Source: Brachypodius melanocephalos (Eukaryota; Chordata; Aves; Passeriformes; Pycnonotidae). From it: a DNA stretch of 64,000 nucleotides. The stretch spans positions 1,100,979-1,164,978 of the forward strand of contig VZSR01003049.1 of the NCBI GenBank assembly GCA_013398615.1. The letters are read 5' to 3'. The position numbers and the translations under genes are program-made. The stretch's first letter is position 1; each line of letters begins with the position of its first letter. The notes under the pieces are model-generated. The model was not told the DNA's origin and made no database searches. It was given only the letters and a program-made list of their open reading frames with translations. Positions 26,101 to 40,439 of the stretch are shown here, one piece after another.

Positions 26101-29100
26101 GATACAGGTAGTGTTCTTTCTCTTCTTGTCCCAGAGACATTTGAATTCTGCCAAGGAGTCTGATTCACACTGATCCAAAACACAAGCTTCTGTCCCAAGC
26201 AGTGAATTATGGAAGGGAGAAGGAATGAATAAACATTATGTACTGCAAAGATCCATAAAGTCCAGTAAAAATACTCCTTCTGGATAGATTTTAGATGTTT
26301 TAGAAACCTCTTTACAGACTAATTCACATGTACTTTTTGAATGTTTAAATATGCTATATTCTGTGCAATAGAATTGTTAGCAGTATTCAGTTCCCAAAAA
26401 TAAGAATAAATTAAAAGATCAACTGCTATGCTACAATAAGAAGATCTGATTCACCCATACCACCAAAGTTGGTGTCATAGTGACTTTAATTAAGGAGAGT
26501 ATCAAATGAAGAAGGATTTTCTCTGAAAGAGACTGTGGTAATCACACTTACCTGAATGTTTCCTTCAGTCAACAAAGAGGTATGTTCAATTAATATTGAA
26601 AATTCCCGTTCAGAACACAGGGTAATATTTTAACTAAAAATAATGACCTATGATTAAAAAAAAGACACATGCTAAAAGTACTTTAAAAATAAGTAATTCC
26701 TCCCACTGAGAGAAAATCTAAAAATGCATAAAATGTCCATTTCATAAATGATGTCATAAAGTACTGCCTAATTATAGGAGTGGAAACAGTCAGCAATACT
26801 CAAAGCAAGATGAGCCACAATACTTCTGCTTGTAACTTTATACATAATCTTATATAGTCATATAGCAAAATAATTGGTTCTACTGACACTATTCACTGTG
26901 ATGGAAAAATTAATTTGTTAAGAAGGAAGATCTTTCAGAGAGCATCTGTCCTAGAGGTTATATATTGCACAGCTGTATGTCATTTACACCTTAGGCATTT
27001 CCCTCTTTTCTTGCTGTTGATCCTCCTGCCAATATAATTAATGCTGTGCACATGCTCTCTGTATTTTGTCTGCAGCATATTTGCAATAGGTCAAACACAT
27101 CTAATAACAAATGGTTGCCACAACCTTAAAAATATTAAGCTCACAAAGAAATTTCTCAGTCTACACAAGTAACATTTAAGAAAAACCTCAAGCACATAAA
27201 TTGCTTAAATTCCACACAAGTCATATTGTCTATCCAAGATTTGAGACTGAGTAAAACTGATATACAAGGAGAAAAATGAGTGACATTATGGGAATTACTG
27301 TATAGGGAAGTCTCGTTCTAGCTTCTTTGGCTCATCTGGTCATCTAAAAAATAAGAGTGACAATATAGCAAGCAGAAAGTCAACATGGAAAGAAATTTGC
27401 AACAGGACAGACTCATGGGAAATTCATAACCTTCTTCATTCTGACACATTTCTTCATCTTTACCTTTCCAGCTTTCCTAAATATCTTTGAGGTTTGTATT
27501 TAGTAAAACAATAGGAAGAACCTCCTTCATTATCACTCTTGAGGACCTTTTCTTCCTTCATTTAAATCTGCTTTGAGCAGCAGGCAGTAAGGGAGGATTA
27601 GGGACTCAGGCAAATAGAGCACTAAATGAGAAGGCTGAAAAGCATCTCAGTGAGAGCATTGTCTGTCTCATTTGTTGGAAAAGGTGTCCTGTGAAAGAAA
27701 AGCTATGATATCATGCAACAGAGAATCCTCAAAACACATAGCAGACAAAAAACCCTGTTGTATCTCCTCCTCATTGAGGGTATTAAGAAACAGGTACAGA
27801 GAGTGCTCAGAAAGGAAAAGCAATCTAGATAAGGGATGAGGGAAAACTGCTTGAAAACAGTCTATAAGAAAGGAGAAGCACCAAGAATCTGGAAGAGTGA
27901 ACACAATTTTGTCACTACCAGAGCTCCTGGGATCAAGTCTGTTATCTGAGGTAAATGTAATTGAGGCTCAGCACATTTGACAGGGTACTTGGATCCTTCC
28001 CATCCCCATATGTAGAAGCATTTTTTTTCTTTTTCCAAGCATTCTGCATTGAAATATGTGGAACCCAATTTTAGGTATTCATTCCATGGCATTCAAATAG
28101 TCAATAGTTATTTCACTGAATTGCAGAAGTTCCTGATTTTTCAGATCTTTCTCAGAGAAAGAGAGGAACCTACATTATAGGCATCCACTCCATTACAATG
28201 CTCCCACTTACTTTTATTTGCATTAATATTATAAAAGAACAAACCTGAAATCCTGAGATTGTTTTTGAAACTACTTTTTAATAATTATTTTACATACACT
28301 TAATCAATGTGATGTTCCACCTTGAATCTAATCTGTAAAATTAATTTCTCAAGTACCTCATGAATATCTTTAGTGTACTGCCAACTCTCCTCTCTGCTTC
28401 TCAATGCAGTGCCAGGTTAACAGACTGCTAAATGAGTACAAGGGGTCCCCACAATGAGTTATCTAGTTGGAGGAAGGAGAGAAAAGTGACCTGTCAAGTG
28501 TTTATGTTTTCACTTGTGTTTTGTTTTTGTTAAAAATAAAGATTATTCACTTTATCTTTTGCTACATAATCACCATTTTACTATTATTTTTATAGACAGG
28601 TAATTTCAAGTTTGGGATTGGTTTTTTTAAGTTCTTTTATAGACATTTGAAAATGTGTAAAGAGATTGACAGGTACTGGAGGATTAAAAATTCTTTTTAA
28701 CCCTGCAAATGATTTTAGTGGGAAATAGAAGGCAATTCACATCAAAAATAGCTTGTAACTGTCAACTAACAAAATCACCTAGATTAAATAGCCTTTGGAC
28801 TAACTTCTTCATGGGTATTTGTGGTGCTGTATGATCCATCTTCATGGAGGGTTGCTGCTTTCCAGGGCTTATATTCAGGTGCTCTAAGCTAGGCTTTAGT
28901 AGTAAGATCTGAAAAGCAATAGCATCAAGATTAAACATGGGTACAGTTAAAGCTTTAACACCTATTCATAAGACCCAATTCTTTTCACAATGCTCATTCA
29001 ATTCAGCACCTCCTGTTTAAACTGATGATTTTACTTACTTCATTTCTGGTTCCATATTCTAGAAAATCTTTAATTTCTGATGTTTTACAGCAGCATAGTT

Positions 29101-31000
29101 ATAACTTCAACAACTGAATACCACTGAAATATATTTTAGTACACAGTTCCAACACATACTGCTTTCAGTTAATAACAGTTATCAGACCAGAGAAATATAA
29201 GTAGGCAGAAAGTATATTTTTTTCTCTTAAAACCTTTCATTTTTTGTTCTTCCTCAGCACTTAACTAGTACAATGTAAAAGGCAGTTGCAGTCACTAACT
29301 TTTCTAAAGACCACACTAGTAATAGTGCCATCCAGAAAGTGTTGGTTTTAGATTCTCCACAGCCTGAGGAGATTCATACTCATCCATCACCTTGGAGATG
29401 TTTTACCCTCAGAGTTGCATGCTTCCAAGACAGTAAGCCCTGTTCATCTGGTTGCAAGAATGGCTGCGTATTCTAAGGAGTGATTTTGGAAATTTCATAG
29501 GAGTAGAAATGTTTTCCCAAAATCCCTTCTGCTCTGCAGAGAACATCAGGGTTTCAAACACACCTTCTTGTGTTTTGTTTTGTTGGGTTTTTTTTTCCTA
29601 TAAGGGATGGCACGCAGGTTTTCCCCTTCTGCCAGGAGTCCATCCCTAGCTCACCACATGTGAAAGCTTCACCACTTAACAGAGGGAATAAGTAATTCTA
29701 GAGGTCAAGAGCCTGAAATGTACAAAGTATAGCTAAGTATAAATCTTTTCTTCAGGATTTTCAGGAATCAGAACAATTACATTTTCAGCTCTACTACTTT
29801 GCACGTTGAAATAATGACAGAAGGATTTAAAATATCAGTTACCCAGTGGAAATGCACTCTTTTGGTATAACACAGTTAGTATCAGAGATGAAATAAAGTT
29901 ACCCAGTGCAATGGAGGACTTACTTTACTGATTCATTGTCTCCACCAGCATTCAGAAGACATGTCAGTCTTTTACCCAAAATACAACAGTTTTCTTTCTG
30001 CACTAAAATATTGTTTATATAAATCTCTATTCATTGATTCACAGATTTATTTGAACATGTTTCATTATAAGACCTGCAAGTATGATGCTGGGGTATCAGC
30101 ATTTCATATGAGTCATTTCTTTGTATTTCTCTCAGAAAAGAAAGAGAAAAAAACCTGACTGATTAAAATTTCCTAGTGTGCTCCAAGAGTCACAGGATAT
30201 AAGACTTTCAATAGCACAAAATAAAGTTTAAAACCTGAAGTGGTTTTGGTCTTAAGTTACTATGGTGAACTTGGCTTCTGACTCCTTGAGTGCATTCTAT
30301 AACCCTAAGTGCCCTATGCACATGCTTTAAAATACATCCTGTATCAGTTGAGGCAGCCAAAACTAATGCTGAGGATATACTTCTTAAATTCTGCCATTCT
30401 GGGGGCATGTCCTGGTTATATCTATCTCTGAGCAGGCCTTATAATCTGTATTTAAGGATACAGCTCTTGCAAAATCAGTCAGTGTGCCCAAAGCATTCAT
30501 CTAAGGACAAAGATCATCCATCTAGTTTCAACTACTTACATGAATTAATTTCAGGTAATGAAATATTCTGGCCTTCTTGTAAGTTTTTCTAAGTATCTTT
30601 GTTCAGTATCAGTGGCTAACTGCAGATTTTGGGGGTGAAGTGGGAAGCAGGTTTAAACACAATCTGCATAGACAGTAGATGACTTGAAAAACAGAATCCA
30701 GCCTCTCTGCCCACAATTAGGGTCAGCTTTTGCCTTAGAGCCAAGCTGATAGAACTGTTCAAAGCTCACTGATATTTTTGTCATTTTGTCCCACTACTGT
30801 CATGAACAATACGGCTAAAGTAATATGAACACAATGTGTAGAAGGGGAGCAACGTAGGGTGTCTGGGATTTGTCACATCTAGCAGGTTTCCATGACCCTT
30901 TTTTCATAAATGTTCATGTCAGTAGAGTTTGTACTAATGCAGTAGAGAGCTCTTGAGCAAAGTCAATCACAGTGTGAATTTCTCTGGAAATACAGGCTAC
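23180..31000. other. AT-rich non-coding stretch
   Basis: I see no gene, RNA or recent transposon. A 13-base A run at 24840-24852 could be a retroposition tail, but no body is recognisable upstream. Frames of up to about 87 codons have no identifiable content. Confidence 0.6.
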
Positions 31001-31067
31001 ACAATAATAATAAAAACCAAAACAAACAATAATAACAAAAACCATACCAAAACCAAAACAAAAAGCA
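31001..31067 (+). repeat. A-rich low-complexity tract
   Basis: A mixture of AAT, AAC and CCAAAA units with almost no T after the first ATAATAATA run. Confidence 0.85.
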
Positions 31068-32269
31068 GAGGGATATGTAAGAAAAATTTACAAATATTTT
31101 CAATTTTCTAAAGTATAGCAAGAATCTTTTTGTTTCTTTAGTATTGGTTGGATAGCAAATACCCTAAACTCTTCATGTTTTCTATTTTATTGTTCTCCTA
31201 ATTCTCTGGTACATTATTCCTAAGCGTGCATAAACACAAACTTATTTCAGAATAATCCATGGTGGTCCCCAGAAACTACACAGCATTAGAGCTGCTACTG
31301 ATTTAGTCCCTGGACAGAACATGAAACTTGACCAATGGCTCAGTGTACAGTTAAGTGATGAAAGAAAAGGTCAGAAAATACAGATGTAAAATAGTCAGAG
31401 AGGGTTTACGAGAGGCACAGGGTGGACATGAGAATTATTCCTCTCTGAGAGGAAGAGGAGAAGGCAAAGGGTGTCTTGTCTATGAGTCAATTTAGGATGG
31501 AGAGGAAGGAAAGCCCAGAGCTACAAAGGAAATAATAATAGAGAATAGCTGTCAAAGCAAATTGGGCATTTTTAAACAAGTATCATTTTGTTTCTAGATG
31601 AGTCAAAGGGCCCTGGCTCCCTGTAGCTCTGCCTAGGGTAAAGGATGAAGATTGAAGAGAGTGGATGCTTGGAGCTTTGTACAAGGCTGGGAACTGGAAA
31701 GAATTAAGTACACACAGCCAAGGGCTGATGCTAGAACTCTGCAGTGGAGCGTTTGGTTCCTGGAGGGAGAGGGATCCTCTGGGGTATGATAACCTATGCA
31801 TGGTTAGAGATGGGGTTCAGAGCAGAAGAGAGCTCATAGCTACAGATAATGGGACTTCAGGAAGGGGCTGCCAGAAGAAATATCACTGAAGAATTTCTGG
31901 CCTTGCAGAGGGCAAAGGTACCTTGCCCAAATTTCAGTGTAGCAATTGGATGCAGGGAAAGAATAAACCCAGAACTGACATTTTCAGGGGGTTATATAAT
32001 ACTCTTCAATGTAAACTAAGTGTTGATTCTCATATTCTTTTGTGACTGTATCTTCCCTAGATGAGATTATCTATCAAGGACATTTTGTTGCTGGAAATTT
32101 TGTTGTGTCACTGGGCCAAGGGAACTAGCAAAAATATCTGAAAATTTTCATAACAGCAAATGATGTATATCCAACTGAGAAAGAAGGTAAACTTGAGGAG
32201 GTAGATCTTGGTTTTAATAACTTCAGCAGAATGTTATTCCAGTCTAAAATACAGTTATCACTAACAGAA

Positions 32270-32300
32270 ATATATATACATATATATATATATGTATAAA
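32270..32300. repeat. (TA)n microsatellite
   Basis: A TA dinucleotide repeat with one C and one G interruption, self-complementary and able to form a cruciform. A run of eight T follows. Confidence 0.88.
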
Positions 32301-35300
32301 TTTTTTTTGCTTATTTCTTGGTTAAAATGTTGGACTGACATGTCTGCAGAAGATGTTTCTGGGCCTTCAAATTCTGGCTCCATAGCAATGCAGTAAGTTT
32401 GAAAAGCAAGAAAACAAAGCAGCAAAATACTATCAGTAACTAAAGAACACCTTAAGATAGTGATGTGGAAAAAAGAGTAATTTTGTAGTTAAATTACAGC
32501 AGGATCCTAGAGGCTTCTTCTGTTACCCCAGCAATAAGATAGATGAGCTCATATTTACAGGAAGGAGAAATGACATAGGCTTTCTCTGTGGTAGAGCAGG
32601 AGTGCTGAAATAACACAGTGGATCTGACCACCACCTGATTAATTTGCAACCATTTCTGAGAAATCAGAAACACTTTAGGTAACCATACATTTTCTGAACA
32701 AACTATTTTACCCTAACTGTGTAGAACACTGTCTGGGATTATTCCAATTAAATTTTTTCTTGAATTATAATACAAAATTGTAATACTACAGATGAATCAC
32801 TATTTTATATCCTTTTTCCCTAGTGATTTTTTTAGAGGAAAAAACAGATAACCATTACCGTTTCTTTCCTCACTATGAACACATCTTCTTCTTATATATT
32901 GCATTATTTCAGGGAGTTTGCTACTGCCATCAGAAGATCACTGGATTTCTAATTAATTTTCTTCTGTCTTTTAAAAGGGATGTTTTGCTGCATAAAGACA
33001 GTGATAAATTTTAGACCACAGCTGCTAGGATTTTAGGAAATTACTTTATTGGTAACAACTTGGCAGTGCAAATCCCTGAATCAATAGTAAAGTGACTCAT
33101 GTGTCTCGACTTTGTGTTTGCAAAGGCACTGCAGATTATTAATTTCTTGGTGCTGCAGAATGTGAGTGCCCATGCATATGGGAGGGACACACGAGTACAC
33201 TCTCAATGAAAGCATAGCTCTCTAGCCTTATTCAGAATATAGAAATTATGTTAATTAAATTTAGCTCATACAAACACTTATATGTTCTTTTAAAAGTAAA
33301 TAAGCCAATAAATTAGTAGGAAGGACTATTCCTTCTGTACCTGAATTCAAAAGGCTGCTTAATGAAGCAATTTTGTGCATTGTTTTGACTTCTGGTTCAA
33401 CTGAAGAATGGAAATTCATGAGAAAAACTTTTAAGCATTTTTCTGTCTTCTACCAGGAATACCAGCTAAGTACTTTCCATTCAAGAATGGAAAGAGGAAA
33501 GGCATAATACTTTATATTCTCAGAAATGATACAGTTTAACTTTACCTACAATTTAAGAAGTAATTGTCATTATCTTTTGGCTTTGACTTCAATGGTTTTG
33601 AGTTGAAAATGTAATATTTGATTAAATGCATTTTTATCATTCATTGATTGACTACTAAAAGCAGTTGTGTAGCTTCAAACTCTGGAGATGTATGCAATTA
33701 AAATTTAAAAACATGAATACATGAACCTTAGCATTTATTATACTCATCTACTTACAATGATTTACAGTTTCAATAAATTTAATGAAAATACTGTTTCTAC
33801 TGAAATTTTACTATTGAAATCCAAGCAAATTCAGGTAGATACTGGAAATTCCACTTCCAGATCAAGGTATGTACAAGAAAAATACTAAATTAGAACATAG
33901 ATTCTCAGGTAAGCTCTGTCATTCAAGTTTTTAGAACTGCTTTTTAAAATTGTGGTATTATGAAAAACATACAACTGATAATTTTAAAGAGAAAAAGATG
34001 TATCTGTAATTCAATTATAGAAGATAGAAAATCTTCAGATTGAAGACCAAGAATAAAGAAATAAATTAATCAGTTCTCATTTATTACATTTTCAATTTTC
34101 TCCTGAAAGAATGTTTCTAAAAGCTTTTTTATATCTTTTGGGTTTCAACTGACTTTTCTTTGGGTCATGGATATGAAGGTTAATAGAACTTTCATATTTT
34201 GTTAATACTTGCATGCCTTCCAGTCTGACAAAAGTGAAGAAAATCTTTGCTTAGAATAATCTACAGACAGCAGTATTTTTCAAACACAATCAAAGTGACA
34301 GTGCAAGAAGAAGCAGGGAAAAATTGATTAAGTAAAAAAAAAAGTACCTGGTAACTTTAGCTGGATGATTAATAGTGTATCACAGAACTCAAGCAACAGA
34401 TGTTTATTAATGACAAGAGGAATGGAAATGCCAAACAGAAAAGTGAAAAGAATACTAACTCTTAAAAGCAGAGCTGTGCCAGGAGACAGAGGGGACACAA
34501 GGGAGCCCTGCCAGGAGAGGAAGGACATATGGAAGCTGCTGAAGTAGAGGCATATCTCTCTTCATAAATGTTAGAGGACATTTGGACTTACTTGGGGTAA
34601 GCAATGCTTAATGTTCAGAATAGAAAAAGCTATTGGACTAATGTGAGACAGGGAAACCTGGGAGATGTGTATTCAGAGAAGTTTGGATGGTGAACTATAA
34701 CAAAAACACATTCAAAGGCAGAAATGCCCTTGGCTGGATCCTGCATTTCATTCCTCAGTCAAGGTCTAAGGTAAATCCCCTCAGAGATGCTCTAAGCAGG
34801 GCCAAAATAGGCAAAGCCGGAAAGAGTGAATCCTTTTTTGGACTAGGAGAGCTGCTGTCTCCACAGTGTTTTCCACTTCTTAATCCTTCATTGGAAGGAA
34901 TAAATTAGTTTAACTAAAAGATATAAACCTATAAAAGAGAAGTGCAAAACTCACTCAGGTGGCATCCTGGTTCCTGAAGTACAGAGTAGATCTGCAGGAT
35001 TCAGAGAGGAAAAAATATCTCTGTCCAGGCAACCTTTAGCTCATCCACTCAGCTCCAAAAATCATCTTGGATGTGAAAGCTGGAATTAATGCAGGACTTT
35101 CTGCCACAGCTTTCCAGACATAGCAGGTATCCAGCACAGTGCTGGGGCTGAACAGATACATCACCCAAGGCCACTAACCATCAACCCACCCACAATTTCT
35201 AAATCTTCTTTCAGTGCTCAGAATCCTCATATTGGATGGCAAAAGGGTTATAAAAAGTTCTCAGAGACAGGAAGCAATACTCATTCTATATACATCTTGC

Positions 35301-37345
35301 ATTAAGCTTTAGGGGCTTTTGTATGTTGTGTCCTTCATATTTGATGGGTTGATTTAGTTTGGTAATAATTGGGTGGTGCAGACCATTGCCCTTTCTTTGT
35401 GGTTAATAAGGGAAGTACTGCAGTTCTGTCCCTGGAGACCTCTTGAACTGTTACTACCACTTGAAAAAAGGCAGATATCCACACAACCAACAAAAACCGA
35501 TTCTGCTGGCTTACCACACATTAAGTACCATATTAAATGATGGCTTTCATGTCACCATATCTTTGCTTTTTCCAAAGACTTCTTTCCCTGTCCCGTATAA
35601 TTTTGTGACTTTTTTAAAATCTGAAATTATGCAGGAGACCAGTAAGGACTTATGACTCTCCAATTCCAGTTATCTACCAATGTATTAATAGCTTAGATAA
35701 TGTAGTCACCTAACAGACTGTCTCAGCAGAACTGCATGCAGAAATGAGATAATTCTCTATTCACCTGTTTATCAAAGCACAAGGCTTGGTCAGCTTATTC
35801 ACCAGAGACACTAAAGTCAAGCAACTTCAGACCTCAGCCACCTTAACTGCAATTTTCATTGATTTCAGGTAGTCTTTTATGTGACAGAAGTAAAAACACC
35901 ATGCCATTCTTTGAAGCAATGGAAATTACATTAAAGTACCTTTCATGCACACAATAATTTTAAACTTCAGATGGTTTGAGCCTTCTTGGTATTTGTAAGC
36001 AATTATTTAATCTTTAATTATTGTTCTTTCATCATAATTTAAATGAATAAGTCATAGTTATGGTTATATATTAATTTTTTCAAAAGTTATTAATGACTCA
36101 GACTGCTTCAAGAAAAGTAGCAACAGATTGATATTATTCTTTGGCATTGCTTCAGGGAGTTTTAATCTAAGTAGGTAAGATATACACAGGTATAGGGAAG
36201 GCCACACAAGAATTTTCAAATATGAGGGCAGCATGTACAATTTTAATTTCCTAGGTAAAAAGAAAATAAAATAAAGTATGATGGTCAAAAAACCAAAAAA
36301 TGGATATATGGACTGAAAAACCATAACAGAAATATCAGAACAACTTATGAGATATAGCTGAAATTCTTCTTATAAATTGCAACATGTGGTTTCATAACCC
36401 AACACGAGTGTAGGATCTTGTTTGGGGACAGAACTGAAAAGTCTTCTTTCAAGAAGGGTTATTCATAGAACTTTGTCCAATAAATTAGTTGATGAGTTAA
36501 ATAAACCTTCATCTTGGCCAAACAGGAAAAATGGCACCTTAGAGCACGTTATGAGGGCCAGAGGCAAACACAAAGAACGGGTCTGGAAGAACTACTGTAG
36601 GAAAACTGACATAACAAAATGCTGAGCAGCTGGATAATTGCAGTGCTCCAAATCCATCCATTAGAATTATGAAATCTCATGTGGTGGAACAGTAGGTTTC
36701 TTTGCCTTTTCCCTCTTTTTAAGATTAAAAATTGTTAAATTGCTTTTATTTACTTAGCATCCCAACAGATGAGTTTATCTGAGTAATAGCACGTGAGACC
36801 TTGAGCTGAAGGTTTGAGTTTGTTTGACCTCTCCCATTAGGGAATTTATAACTTGTTTTCTAACATAGATGTTGCTCTGATACATGTAATTGTAATGAGC
36901 TTTAGGGAGCTTTTTAATCCTGACAGAAGCTGGAGCTGGGTACAGTAAAGTTCACTACAGTTACAAATATCAAAGAGGATAAAAAGATCCCTAAAAATTA
37001 CTAAAATGTTAGAATTTCTTAGTGTCACCATCAATATATTAAGTCCACAGTAAATTCTCTAAGAGCTAAATCATATCAGCTAAGGTCTACCAGGCTTTTT
37101 ATAATATATTGCCAACTTAACATTTACATTTCCAGCAAGCTGTGTGTACAATATTTTGTGTACTAATGTTAGCTCAGTCCTGCAGCCCTTCTTTCATAGA
37201 TACTGTATGAATCCTTTTTCTGAGGAGACAGTTTTCCTGAGAGAAGGTAATTGCTCTAAGAGATGCATGGATGCATTCACTGTAGTAGTTCTTTGCTACT
37301 ATTATTTTATGAAAGTGTCTGCAGCAAGGAAATCATCTCATTATG

Positions 37346-37370
37346 TACATACATACCTACATACCTACCT
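37346..37370 (+). repeat. ACAT/ACCT tetranucleotide repeat
   Basis: A run of TACA and TACC units, six in all, showing an ACAT repeat that has partly turned into ACCT. Confidence 0.8.
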
Positions 37371-39833
37371 GAAGGCTTCAGCAATAGTTACTCTGTGGTA
37401 ATCACAAATCAAATACTATTCAATTAGCATATAGTAAGAAATAAGAATATTAAGAAATAATAAGAAAAACTTACAATTGTCAGGTTAATTTCAGGAGATA
37501 ACTACTGATGATACTTTTTTCTTGGTGACTGTTTAGTCTAACTACTGATATTTCAGTGCTACTGGTATTTCAAACTACAGTTCATATCACTTTCACTGAT
37601 TAAAAATTCTATTTCCCTTGCATTATAAAATAATGTTTTGCTTAAGAGACTCTTGCCAATGACAGTCTTTTCAGGTCTCAAATATAAGCTTGGGTGTGAT
37701 CCAAGGTCAGCTGAAGCTGACCAAATATTTTAATTTCTCAATCGATTTTAACTTGGATCCCTTGTTTCTCAGCATCTCAGTTCTGCTTTTGTCTAATAAA
37801 CTTAATCCTACTATCATTTCTCAGTGGCATTAATGCCCAGTGGGGCACTCAAATACAACAAAGCAGTAGGAACAAATTAAACATATGGCTGAATGGCCCT
37901 AGCTAAAACTTAAACTTTATCAATCTGAAAAATGACAGTGGGATTTGTACTTGATGCAATACCATACGCCACAGTATCTGCCTCAAACATACTTATAGAG
38001 TTGTTGTACATAGATAGACGTTCTGTTTCACTATAAAGGAACTATGTATCAAAAGAGTAAAAGTGTACAATTTGCAAAGTAGTTTGCAAATTTTCTGGAT
38101 GTAGAGAATTAGGGTCATGACAGATTCTGCTCCTTTTTTTAAATTAATGTTTTAATTGTGAAAGTAAATGTAACAAGAAAAGATAATCAGTTGCTTTACA
38201 TTGTCATTACCCAGTTTTTCAAAGTAAAAGCAAATATTTTTATAAAGAATTTGTAGAAATAGTTCTGCTGGCTTATCACTGCATTTTCCATGGTATTTTT
38301 AAGGATTATATGTCACAATCACAAATAAAGTTACTAATGTATATTAAGATGTAAAGGAATCAAGAGAGTAATGGAAATCCAATTATTATTTCTCTGCCAA
38401 TGGGAGAAAATTTTGTCAAGTTTCTGTCTGTAGAATCTGTGCCATTACGTAGTCATTTTTATATAGATAGCCTCTGAGACCCTTCAACTTACTTTTTCTT
38501 TGACTGGGAAATAGTCTTACTGTGGCATGAAGAAAAGTAGCAGTGTGATACGAGAACTAGAGAATGCCTTGTTAATGAGAAATATCCTACCTGTCAGGTT
38601 CACAGCTGCAGAAGCAAAGAGTTAGAAAAATTAATTCAGAAGATCACAATGGCCAGAAGAAAAAGAAAGTAAATCTCTAGCTTCATTCAGGAGACTAGGC
38701 AGGATCAAATATGAGAGTTGACAGGCTGATGCAAATGTGAGTGATTTTATGCGAGCTAATAGAATAACATACTGAAACAGAGTTTGCCTTTAATTAGAGT
38801 TGGCAAGAGGGAAGGAAAGCCCATTAAGCCTGGAAGCCTGTAAGGTTCACGGTGTGTTAGAGCATCCCAGGGAGAATTAAATTTTCAAAGGCTTTCTACT
38901 CTTCTAGGAGTTATCCCACATCAAGAACAAAATTGTTCAATTATCAACTATTTAGAATATAATTGAAAAATAATTATATATTCACTTTGTATCATGATTG
39001 ATTAATCCTCTGGAAAAAGACTGTAGTCTTTCATTGTCAGTCATTGTTCCTGACCATTCACAGGAAAAAAAGAGTATCCCAAAGAGCTCTGCTTAAGTTA
39101 CTCATCAGTAGTCTTCAGGTCTGAGGGAATGAATATTGAATAGATCATAGAGGTAATCAGCAACAATTTAGAAAGTAATAGAACAAACTTACAGAAATGC
39201 TAATTCTCAGTGGAACTATACAAAGACAAGTGAATTCCATCTGATAGTCACTCCTGCAATGACTGAAAATTTGAAAGCAAATCTTAGAAATCTGTGCTTA
39301 ACTCCTTCATACTAAGCAGTGAAAATGTTAAAGCCATGAAAAATAAATGGAACAGATATTTTCAGAGCAGATAGCATATCTCTCCACAGATAAGGGGATA
39401 GATAGTGTTTCCATTAAGCTTAGCAGTTTGTAATTCTGAACTGCCAAAGGAAGGAGGAATACAGACAGCCTAGCTAGGTTCTTTAGCTGTTCAACCCAGA
39501 AGGAAGACTATTTTAGCAATCAAACCTCAGTTGTCCAGCAGAGCCCAGCCCTCCAGTCATGCTAGAAACAATATGCAATACATGTATTTGACAAGAGCGT
39601 AGACGTGTCTAAGTATCCATAGATGACTCATGAAAATAGGCACAGATTCTGTGTCATGGCATTGGTTTAGAAATGACCTTGGTTTGCTCTACAAGAAAAA
39701 CAAACTGAAATCTTGGAAACCACCTGTCTGGCAGGACTATTGCTTTTTGTGGTTTTCTGTAAAACAGCAAATTGATTCCAGGTGTGGTTTACTGAGCGAC
39801 TGCTTTGATTCTCCTTCCTCCCTGATGCCTCCC

Positions 39834-39841
39834 TGACGTCA
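39834..39841. promoter_or_regulatory. Perfect CRE palindrome TGACGTCA
   Basis: The full 8-bp CREB/ATF consensus is present. It lies in a locally less AT-rich patch, about 190 bp upstream of a consensus-like splice donor (40031). No TATA box is in the usual place relative to a nearby start, so the promoter role is inferred from the motif and its context. A random 8-mer match is expected about once in 65 kb for balanced composition, and less often for a CpG-containing word here. Confidence 0.35.
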
Positions 39842-40030
39842 CAGGCTCTAGGTATCACACAGACTCCCTCTCTCCCACACTCCGAGATTATACTGCAGCC
39901 ATCCTTACAGTACACTTGGAACTCCTCTCAGTCCAAAGACCAGCATTGGACAGCTAGAGTGAATAAAGATCTGGAGATAGAGCAAGGGAAATTATAATCA
40001 ACTTACAGCCAGCAGAGAGGAACAAGACAA

Positions 40031-40127
40031 GTGAGTAGGCAGAGGACAGGCTCCATAGGGATTGTGAGCAAATCAGCTGAGGTCACCATCAGGGATCCCA
40101 CTGACAGCGTCTCTCCCTGCTTTTTAG
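40031..40127 (+). other. Candidate 97-bp mini-intron
   Basis: It begins GTGAGT after ACAA. It contains CACTGAC at about 40099-40105, a good vertebrate branch-point match, about 22 bases before the acceptor. It then has a pyrimidine-rich run (CTCTCCCTGCTTTTT) and ends TTTAG at 40127. All four intron signals are present at sensible spacing. The flanking sequence has stops in all obvious frames, so if it is real the transcript is more likely non-coding or untranslated. Not supported by any homology. Confidence 0.28.
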
Positions 40128-40439
40128 GATTTCAAGCTCCTACTCTTACACTGCCATCTATAGGGAAAGTCACTCAAGATGAGAGCCGTTAGCAAATGTC
40201 ACACACACAGGGTGCTCTGGGCAGCTCTGGAGGTCTCAAAATGACACGCTGTAGTCACCATTAAACATTTGCTATCCACGATGTAAGCCTGCCCTTGGGA
40301 CTGACCAATCAAGAGCATAGCATAGGGCAGTTGTACTGCAAAAATAGCTAGCATAGCCACAGTGATTATCCCTCTTTTCCTGTAACACCTGGAGTCTTGT
40401 AAAATACTGGACTGGAATCATCTATTAAAAGTCGCTGAA

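Larger units (their letters stand above)
31068..39650. other. AT-rich non-coding stretch
   Basis: No supportable gene. A purine-rich, slightly GC-richer patch lies at about 31380-31920, and another at about 34460-34545. Neither resembles a repeat or exon that I recognise. Two microsatellites are listed separately. Confidence 0.6.

Noticed and set aside
39667..39915. 82-codon minus-strand frame overlapping the CRE site
   Set aside because: No recognised protein and composition not gene-like; the CRE and plus-strand splice signals are the more coherent reading, and even those are unproven.
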